Positions 5,623 to 10,764 of a DNA stretch of 10,764 nucleotides are shown here, in pieces. A program made the position numbers and the translations under genes. The notes beneath the pieces are model-generated. The model was not told the origin of the DNA. It saw nothing but the letters and a program-made list of their open reading frames with translations, and did no database searches. The DNA is from Bacillaceae bacterium (lineage in GTDB: Bacteria > Bacillota > Bacilli > Bacillales_A > Planococcaceae), in contig JASLGI010000053.1 of assembly GCA_030149685.1 (NCBI GenBank), positions 1 through 10,764 of the forward strand, in the 5' to 3' direction. Numbering within the stretch: position 1 is the first letter of the stretch; every line of letters begins with the position of its first letter.

Positions 5623-6297
5623 TTGAACAGATATACGATTATGATTATTGACGATGAACAACAAATGCGCAAATTAATTCGCACATTTTTAGAAAAAGAA
5701 GGGTACACCGTCGTCGAGGCAACTGATGGGGCACATGCTTTATCCCTCATCGAAAAATTCTCTCCACATCTTTTAATTGTCGATGTGATGATGCCTTATA
5801 TGGATGGTTTCACCTTTGCAAGTGAAGTTAAACATATTTCTGATATTCCTTTGATCTTTTTATCGGCTAAAGGAGAAGAGTGGGACAAAATCCAAGGGTT
5901 AAAACTAGGGGGAGATGATTATATCGTCAAACCTTTCTTACCTGGTGAACTCCTGGCACGTGTAGAAGCAGTACTACGCCGTTCATACAATGAGAAACCG
6001 AGCACGGAAAAATTAAAAGTCGGACCAATCGTCATTGATAATGAAGCACATACTGTCACACTTGACGGAGAACCACTTTCATTAACGCTGAAAGAATTCG
6101 GTGTATTAAATGTTTTAGCGAAAAACAAAGGACGCGTGTACTCACGCGAACAACTTCTTCACCTCGTTTGGGGGGAAGATCACCAAAGCAGCGAACGAAC
6201 AGTCGACACTCATATTAAAACATTACGTTTAAAAATGGGAGATGCCGGTAGCTTGATTGAAACGGTATGGGGTGTCGGATATAAATTCGAAGAGTGA
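5623..6297 (+). CDS. OmpR/PhoB-family response regulator
   Basis: This is a cytoplasmic transcription factor of a two-component system. The receiver domain (about 1-118) shows the acidic pair Asp10/Asp11 (MIIDDE), phosphoacceptor Asp54 (LLIVDVMMPYMDGF), Ser81 in the Thr/Ser switch position (IFLSAKG) and Lys103 (DDYIVKPF). The C-terminal winged-helix domain (about 128-224) has the family pattern LTLKEFGVLNVLAKNKGRVYSREQLL and ERTVDTHIKTLRLKMG, ending VWGVGYKFEE. At 224 aa it is of usual length. The start is TTG at 5623, preceded by AGAGGTG at suitable spacing; no ATG fits. The histidine kinase gene begins 6 nt after its stop, so the two are co-transcribed. Which B. subtilis pair it corresponds to cannot be decided by eye, so no symbol is given. 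Confidence 0.95.
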   Translation: MNRYTIMIIDDEQQMRKLIRTFLEKEGYTVVEATDGAHALSLIEKFSPHLLIVDVMMPYMDGFTFASEVKHISDIPLIFLSAKGEEWDKIQGLKLGGDDYIVKPFLPGELLARVEAVLRRSYNEKPSTEKLKVGPIVIDNEAHTVTLDGEPLSLTLKEFGVLNVLAKNKGRVYSREQLLHLVWGEDHQSSERTVDTHIKTLRLKMGDAGSLIETVWGVGYKFEE

Positions 6298-6303
6298 TCA
6301 TCT

Positions 6304-7755
6304 ATGTTAAAACGACTGAATCTTAGTCAAAAAATGCTCGTCGTTCTTGGGCTTTCTATTGGGTTTACTATTTTATTTTCTTTCTTCTTTCTACACTTTC
6401 TCTATTCAGAGTTGTATTTAAAAAGTGTAGAACGTTCGATCGTTTATCAAGGAGAACGAATGGCTGTTCATTGTGATGATGATATTTTCATGAAAGATAA
6501 GTTCGAAAAAATCGAATGGTTTAATATTATATCTGAACATGAAATGATTGCTGCGAAAACAACGGATGAGTTAATCGAATATTTCCCTCACGAAATCGAT
6601 GGAGAATTATTATTAACAACAGATGAAAAGCGCGCACTCATTCAAGGAGAATATATTATTAAAGACGGCTACGTCGAACATCTCGACCGAAATGTTCTCG
6701 GTGCTATATTCCCGATGGAAAAGAATAATATACGTATCGGATATCTCTTTATTTACGTACCTCTTGCGGCGATTCAAGACGTATTTCAACAAGGGATTCC
6801 TATTTTACTCATCGTCGGTACATTATTTTTCTTATTACTTTTCTTTATTTTACGTCGCGTATGGCACTCGTTATTTACACCAATGCGTCAACTTCAAATG
6901 TTTGCAAAAGAAGTTTCTCAAGGAAATTACTCGCATCGTGTACCAGTGGACCGAGATGATGAAGTCGGTGAATTATCAAAAGCCTTCAACGCAATGAGTC
7001 GCTCATTAGAAGAACAAGAAGAACGAAAAAAAGAATTTACTTCTAATATCGTACATGAGTTGCGTACACCTCTTACTTATATTCGAGGATACGCACATGC
7101 GTTACGAGAAAAGATTTATAGTTCTCCGGAAGAGGCTGCTCATTATTTAGAGACTATCGATAAAGAAACGACACGACTGAATCAACTATTAAATGATTTA
7201 GTAGAACTGAATCATTTACAAGAGCAAATGTATTCTGTTCATAAAGAGCCGATTCCTCTTGCTCAGTTACTCAACGACACGATTGATTTATTCATCTTAC
7301 AAATCGATAAAAAAGAGATTACTTTAACTCGTACTATCGATGATTCTATTATCGGCTATGCTGATGAGCAACGAATTCAACAAGTCTTTTACAATACGAT
7401 CGATAATGCGGTCAAATATTGTGAGCAAGGCGGAAGTATTTCGATTACGTTACGCGAAACAGATGACGATGTTCGTTACACTATTTCGAATACAGGTGTC
7501 ACTATTGCTAAAGAAGACCTTGATCGTATCGGGGAACGATTTTTCCGCACCGATAAAGCGCGCACTCGAACGACTGGAGGTACTGGACTCGGTCTATCGA
7601 TTGTACAGGCGATTATCCAACTACATTATGGAACATTTTCTATTGATAGTAACGCTACGGATGGTACAACGGTCACAATTATTTGTCCTCCTTTTGATCA
7701 GGCGATGGCATTAGAAAAAAAGAAAAAGAACGAAAAAAAGTGCTCGAATGAATAA
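6304..7755 (+). CDS. Sensor histidine kinase, partner of the response regulator
   Basis: This is a membrane sensor kinase of 483 aa. TM1 is at about 11-34, an acidic extracytoplasmic domain at about 35-162 and TM2 at about 163-184. A HAMP linker follows at about 185-238 (PMRQLQMFAKEVSQGNYSHR). The phosphoacceptor region has His251 (FTSNIVHELRTPLTYIRGY). The ATPase domain has the N box (NTIDNAVKYC, Asn368), a G1-like ISNTGVTI with Asn396 where Asp is commonest, the F box ERFFRTDKAR, and the G2 box GGTGLGLSI (425-433). The sensor loop ends GYLFIYVPLAAIQDVF, common in this kinase group, but its signal is unknown; Cys57 is the only cysteine there. Start ATG 6304 has a modest SD (GAAGAG). The last residues, EKKKKNEKKCSNE, are encoded by DNA that also forms the terminator, so the Lys-rich tail may be a by-product of that overlap. 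Confidence 0.95.
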   Translation: MLKRLNLSQKMLVVLGLSIGFTILFSFFFLHFLYSELYLKSVERSIVYQGERMAVHCDDDIFMKDKFEKIEWFNIISEHEMIAAKTTDELIEYFPHEIDGELLLTTDEKRALIQGEYIIKDGYVEHLDRNVLGAIFPMEKNNIRIGYLFIYVPLAAIQDVFQQGIPILLIVGTLFFLLLFFILRRVWHSLFTPMRQLQMFAKEVSQGNYSHRVPVDRDDEVGELSKAFNAMSRSLEEQEERKKEFTSNIVHELRTPLTYIRGYAHALREKIYSSPEEAAHYLETIDKETTRLNQLLNDLVELNHLQEQMYSVHKEPIPLAQLLNDTIDLFILQIDKKEITLTRTIDDSIIGYADEQRIQQVFYNTIDNAVKYCEQGGSISITLRETDDDVRYTISNTGVTIAKEDLDRIGERFFRTDKARTRTTGGTGLGLSIVQAIIQLHYGTFSIDSNATDGTTVTIICPPFDQAMALEKKKKNEKKCSNE

Positions 7756-7772
7756 TCATTCGGCACTTTTTT
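7733..7772. terminator. Bidirectional terminator between the histidine kinase and rlmN
   Basis: GTGC (7740-7743) pairs with GCAC (7763-7766), and CGAATGA (7745-7751) pairs with TCATTCG (7756-7762); T7744 is bulged and the loop is ATAA. Flanking A7 (7733-7739) and T6 (7767-7772) extend the stem and provide a T-tract in both directions. The kinase stop codon TAA (7753-7755) lies in the loop, and the rlmN stop is at 7774. Confidence 0.88.
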
Positions 7773-7773
7773 G

Positions 7774-8847
7774 TTATCCTCGATCACATGCTTGTTGTAC
7801 TTTAATTTGTTTACTACGTAACTGTCCACATGCTGCATCGATATCGGCTCCGTTTTCATAACGGACACCGCATGAAATCCCTCGTTTTTGCAATGTGTCG
7901 TGGAACTTACGAATCGCTTCAGGTTTACTTCGACGATATTGCCCGTGTTCATCAACAGGGTTGTACGGAATTAAGTTCACATAAGATAAATGTTTTTTCG
8001 ACTGTAGTAAGTTCGCTAACTGTTCTGCTTCTTCTACATGATCGTTGACATCATCGAGTAAAATGTATTCAAATGTAATGCGACGATTTTTCTTACTTAA
8101 GAAGTAATCGATCGCATCCATTAACTCACGAATCGGATACGCACGGTTAATTTTCATAATACGTGTTCGTAACTCATCATTCGGTGCATGAAGTGAAACC
8201 GCTAAGTTAATTTGAATATCTTCTTCTGCGAATTCGCGAATCTTCGGTGCAATACCACTTGTAGAAACGGTAATATGGCGTGCTCCGATAGATAATCCGT
8301 CTTGATCGTTTACGACGCGTAAAAAGTCCATTAAGTGATCGTAGTTATCGAATGGTTCACCGATTCCCATAACGACGATATGACTGACGCGTTCGCCATT
8401 CCCTTCTTCATCGAAGTGACGTTGCACGTGCATAATTTGTTCAACAATTTCACCCGCTGTTAAATCGCGATCTTTTTTCAACAGCCCACTTGCACAGAAG
8501 CTACACCCGATATTACATCCGACTTGTGTCGTCACACAGACCGAATGTCCGTATGGAAATGTCATTAACACCGTTTCGATTAAGTTCCCGTCTGCTAAAC
8601 GGAATAAAAATTTAATCGTCCCGTCTTTTGACACTTGCTTTACTTCTTGTTCAAGTGATGTAATGTAAAACTGTTCTTCTAATGCTGCTCGCATATCTTT
8701 ACTTAAGTTCGTCATCTCTTCAAATGATTGAACTCGTTTCACGTATAGCCAATCCCATAACTGTTGCGCCCGGAATTTTTGTTGCCCGTTTTCAACGAGC
8801 CAATTTTCTAACTGTTCTTTCGTATATCCATAAATGGATTGTTTCAT
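7774..8847 (-). CDS. rlmN: Dual-specificity 23S rRNA/tRNA adenine C2-methyltransferase RlmN
   Basis: This radical SAM enzyme methylates C2 of A2503 in 23S rRNA and of A37 in some tRNAs. The 4Fe-4S cluster motif CNIGCSFC gives Cys111, Cys115 and Cys118. The SAM-binding signatures are [20 protein letters not shown] and [13 protein letters not shown], followed by [15 protein letters not shown]. Near the C-terminus, [11 protein letters not shown] supplies Cys340, the conserved methyl-carrying cysteine. The N-terminal helical domain (about 1-95) contains [12 protein letters not shown]. Length (357 aa) is normal. The [25 protein letters not shown] stretch resembles the RlmN form of Listeria/enterococci, not Cfr. 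Start ATG 8847 was chosen for its SD AAAAGAGGG; the frame is open upstream but those codons lack a good site and run over the preceding gene. It is downstream of a small membrane protein gene. Confidence 0.95.
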   Translation of the reverse strand: MKQSIYGYTKEQLENWLVENGQQKFRAQQLWDWLYVKRVQSFEEMTNLSKDMRAALEEQFYITSLEQEVKQVSKDGTIKFLFRLADGNLIETVLMTFPYGHSVCVTTQVGCNIGCSFCASGLLKKDRDLTAGEIVEQIMHVQRHFDEEGNGERVSHIVVMGIGEPFDNYDHLMDFLRVVNDQDGLSIGARHITVSTSGIAPKIREFAEEDIQINLAVSLHAPNDELRTRIMKINRAYPIRELMDAIDYFLSKKNRRITFEYILLDDVNDHVEEAEQLANLLQSKKHLSYVNLIPYNPVDEHGQYRRSKPEAIRKFHDTLQKRGISCGVRYENGADIDAACGQLRSKQIKVQQACDRG

Positions 8848-8920
8848 TACAAATAACCCTCTTTTCATAATACTCACTAGCTCTTTATCATACGCTACTT
8901 TCTTAAAAAACGAAAGCTTC

Positions 8921-9115
8921 TTACTTTTTCTTCTTCGAATCATTTAAATATTCTTCACGTAATTGTTGTTTCGCTGATCGCATATTTTTCCATAAGACAA
9001 GAATTTCTAACAATACGAGAATAATAAAGAAAATACCGAGAGCGGTTGAACCGTTATTAAAAGAAAAAACTGCCCCAATTGTTAAAAGAGCAATCATTAA
9101 TAAATCAAACCACAT
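8921..9115 (-). CDS. Small two-helix membrane protein of unknown function
   Basis: I do not recognise a family for this 64-aa protein. It reads [21 protein letters not shown] (first membrane helix, about 3-19), then a short turn (NNGSTA) and a second helix (about 24-43, [17 protein letters not shown]). The tail is strongly charged, [22 protein letters not shown], and probably cytoplasmic. The start ATG 9115 follows AAGGGG with about 8-9 nt spacing; upstream in-frame Met codons lack a site. It lies 73 nt ahead of rlmN on the same strand with no clear terminator between, so co-transcription is plausible. The sharply alternating hydrophobic/charged composition supports a real protein. Confidence 0.7.
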   Translation of the reverse strand: MWFDLLMIALLTIGAVFSFNNGSTALGIFFIILVLLEILVLWKNMRSAKQQLREEYLNDSKKKK

Positions 9116-9192
9116 AGAGACAACCCCTTTTTTATTCAGTGTATCACGTTTTTCCACGAAACGACAATGAAAGAAATATCGCGCTAACCGAC

Positions 9193-9230
9193 AAAAAAGC
9201 CTTCCTAAAAGGGACTCTTTTAGGAAAGCT
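9193..9230 (-). terminator. Intrinsic terminator at the end of the his operon
   Basis: AGCCTTCCTAAAAG (9198-9211) pairs with CTTTTAGGAAAGCT (9217-9230) with one mismatch and a 5-nt loop. A TTTTTT run follows on the minus strand (complement of 9193-9198). It begins 3 nt after the hisC stop codon, so hisC is the last gene of its operon. Confidence 0.92.
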
Positions 9231-9232
9231 CT

Positions 9233-10291
9233 TTACATTACTTCATCTAAATGACGGAAAAACTGCTCCATCTCTTCGTCGGTTCCAATCGTAATTCGGA
9301 GGTATTGATCAATGCGCGGATCATGAAAGTAACGGACGAGGACCTTTCTCTTGCGTAACTGTTCATACAATTGTTCTGCATCTTTTTCTTCGTGTGTAGC
9401 GAAAATAAAGTTTGCAGCTGATGGAAGGACAGAAAATCCGCGTTTTTCCATTTCTTGAATCGTTTTAGCACGCGTTTGTAATACGGCTTCTTTTTTCTCT
9501 TCAAAATAAGGCGTATCTAAAAAGGCTTCTGTCGCTCCACTTAGTGCGATGCGGTCTAATGTGTAAGAGTTAAATGAATCTTTCATTCGAACGAGTGCTT
9601 CGATTAAATGTTCTTGTCCCATCGCAAGACCTACTCGAAGTCCAGCGAGTGCTCGTGACTTACTTGTCGTTTGAACGACGAGTAAGTTCGGATACTGATC
9701 AATCAACGTGACAGCTGACGGTGCTTCTGCATAATCGATATACGCTTCATCAACGATGACGACTTTATTTTCATTTGCTTGTAAAATCTGTTCGATTTGT
9801 TCAAGTGGCAAATAAAGACTCGTCGGCGCATTCGGATTAGGGAAGATGACTCCTCCTTCCGCATTATAAAACTGCTCGACTTGCAATGTGAAATCTTCAT
9901 TCATTGGCACTTCTTCAAAAGGAATATTGAACAATTTTGAATATACGGGATAAAAACTGTACGAAATTGCTGGAAAACGAATGACTTCCCCTTCTTCAAA
10001 AAAGGCGTAAAAGGCAAATGCGAGCACTTCATCTGAACCATTCCCGACGAATACTTGCTCTTTTTTCACACCATTCGTTTGAGCGATCGCTTCACGTAAC
10101 GTATCCGCTGTCGGTGATGGATACTTTTGCATAACTCCACCCGCTGCGCGTTTCATCGCTTCAATCGCCTTCGGACTCGGCGGATACGGGTTTTCATTCG
10201 TATTGAGCTTCACGACATCTGGATCGTTCATTTGCTCTCCTGGCACATACGGCTCTGTTCGCTTCACAGCTTGCGTCCAAAATTTACTCAT
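9233..10291 (-). CDS. hisC: Histidinol-phosphate aminotransferase
   Basis: This PLP-dependent fold-type I aminotransferase converts imidazole-acetol phosphate and glutamate to histidinol phosphate and 2-oxoglutarate. Similar enzymes also act in aromatic amino acid synthesis. Visible motifs are [13 protein letters not shown] (28-40), [15 protein letters not shown] (56-70), [10 protein letters not shown] (81-90), VDEAYIDYA with Asp181 and Tyr184, the PLP lysine Lys211 in [14 protein letters not shown], and YLRITIGT near the end. Length (352 aa) is normal. The usual NPNNPTG segment reads NPNAPTS (152-158), with Ala155 in place of Asn. ATG 10291 follows AAGGGG by 9 nt and overlaps the end of hisIE by 8 nt (ATGAGTAA); an ATG 6 nt further upstream is too close to the SD. 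Confidence 0.94.
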   Translation of the reverse strand: MSKFWTQAVKRTEPYVPGEQMNDPDVVKLNTNENPYPPSPKAIEAMKRAAGGVMQKYPSPTADTLREAIAQTNGVKKEQVFVGNGSDEVLAFAFYAFFEEGEVIRFPAISYSFYPVYSKLFNIPFEEVPMNEDFTLQVEQFYNAEGGVIFPNPNAPTSLYLPLEQIEQILQANENKVVIVDEAYIDYAEAPSAVTLIDQYPNLLVVQTTSKSRALAGLRVGLAMGQEHLIEALVRMKDSFNSYTLDRIALSGATEAFLDTPYFEEKKEAVLQTRAKTIQEMEKRGFSVLPSAANFIFATHEEKDAEQLYEQLRKRKVLVRYFHDPRIDQYLRITIGTDEEMEQFFRHLDEVM

Positions 10292-10764
10292 TAGCATCTT
10301 CCCCTTCTACTCGTCGACGACTTCGTAACACACGTTGAATGTCTTCGATCTCGACGCCTTGTTCTTCCATTAAAACGAGCGTGTGATAAATGAGGTCACT
10401 AATTTCCATCGCTACATTTTCTTTGTCGCGATTTTTCGCTCCGATAACGACTTCTGTCGCTTCCTCGCCGACGTTTTCTAATATTTTATCAACACCTTCT
10501 GTCAATAAATATGTCGTATAAGAACCTTCTTTCGGGTGTTGTTTCCGGTAACGAATCTCATCACGAATTTCATACACAACCGTTCGTAAATTTTCACCTT
10601 CATCCAAAGCATTCGTGAAAAAGCATGAGCGTTCTCCTGTATGGCATGCCGGTCCTGCTGCAGATACTGTAAGTAGCAACGTATCTTTGTCACAATCGAC
10701 ATCGATTTTTTTCACATATTGACGATTGCCTGACGTTGCTCCTTTATTCCACAACTCTTGACGT
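10284..10764 (-). CDS. hisIE: Bifunctional phosphoribosyl-AMP cyclohydrolase / phosphoribosyl-ATP pyrophosphatase, 5' end outside window
   Basis: This protein catalyses the second and third steps of histidine synthesis. The window holds the last 159 full codons, starting [18 protein letters not shown], so the first 50 or so residues are missing. The HisI part (about 1-55 of the visible stretch) has the metal-binding signature [11 protein letters not shown] and [14 protein letters not shown]. The HisE part (about 75-159) has [18 protein letters not shown] and [18 protein letters not shown]. The TTG at 10752-10754 is an internal Leu codon, not a start. The stop overlaps the hisC start, giving translational coupling within a his operon that extends upstream of this window. 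Confidence 0.95.
   Translation of the reverse strand, partial: RQELWNKGATSGNRQYVKKIDVDCDKDTLLLTVSAAGPACHTGERSCFFTNALDEGENLRTVVYEIRDEIRYRKQHPKEGSYTTYLLTEGVDKILENVGEEATEVVIGAKNRDKENVAMEISDLIYHTLVLMEEQGVEIEDIQRVLRSRRRVEGEDANE

Noticed and set aside
7774..8847. Cfr antibiotic-resistance methyltransferase
   Set aside because: The cluster region reads [25 protein letters not shown] and the C-terminus has [11 protein letters not shown], which match the RlmN branch, not Cfr.
7774..8943. Longer rlmN form with a 32-residue basic N-terminal extension
   Set aside because: The extension overlaps the upstream gene, its Met codons lack a good SD, and family members start near the [10 protein letters not shown] segment, which matches ATG 8847.
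10284..10754. Short hisIE starting at TTG 10754
   Set aside because: The codon is the Leu of the conserved RQELW segment of HisI; the gene continues past the window edge.
1..10764. Search for CRISPR arrays, insertion sequences, tRNA/rRNA genes and long repeats
   Set aside because: No spaced direct repeats, transposase motifs, terminal inverted repeats or tRNA-like cloverleaf were noticed on reading both strands; a tool-based scan was not possible.

Overview
The window reads as chromosomal DNA of a low-GC Gram-positive bacterium of the order Bacillales. The grounds are an AT-rich sequence, strong AAGGAGG-type ribosome binding sites, an M-box Mg2+ riboswitch, intrinsic terminators with clean T-tracts after nearly every unit, and family variants (PepF, RlmN, DUF4870, OmpR-type two-component pair) typical of Firmicutes. 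No mobile element, CRISPR array, rRNA or tRNA was seen. The genus cannot be fixed from the sequence alone.

Layout. (1) 1-2425, plus strand: a magnesium unit. It starts with the 3' part of an M-box aptamer, then a readable antiterminator/terminator switch, a possible 45-codon leader ORF, an MgtE channel/transporter lacking the usual N domain, an MgtC/SapB-family membrane protein and an unrecognised small basic protein. It closes with a terminator shared with the opposite strand. (2) 2435-2755, minus: a small DUF4870 membrane protein. (3) 2812-4655, minus: oligoendopeptidase F with its own terminator. (4) 4695-7772: a lipoprotein with two YtkA/FixH-like domains (minus), divergent from an OmpR-family response regulator and its histidine kinase (plus). 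The 171-bp gap between them carries nested inverted repeats. The kinase reading frame ends inside the terminator it shares with rlmN. (5) 7774-9115, minus: a two-helix small membrane protein followed by the 23S rRNA/tRNA methyltransferase RlmN. (6) 9193-10764, minus: the end of a histidine operon, with hisIE (cut by the window edge) overlapping hisC by 8 nt, then a terminator.

How the genes work together. In the magnesium unit, low Mg2+ should favour the antiterminator and so expression of mgtE, the mgtC-like gene and the small gene. The putative leader ORF could add a second, translational Mg2+-sensitive layer: it has an acidic/proline PEPSP segment, an internal hairpin, and a stop codon that overlaps an in-frame internal ATG of mgtE (TAATG). 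This is the most interesting lead here and is inference beyond the sequence facts. The lipoprotein/two-component locus looks like a cell-envelope sensing unit of unknown signal. The remaining genes are housekeeping: peptide turnover, ribosome modification and histidine synthesis.
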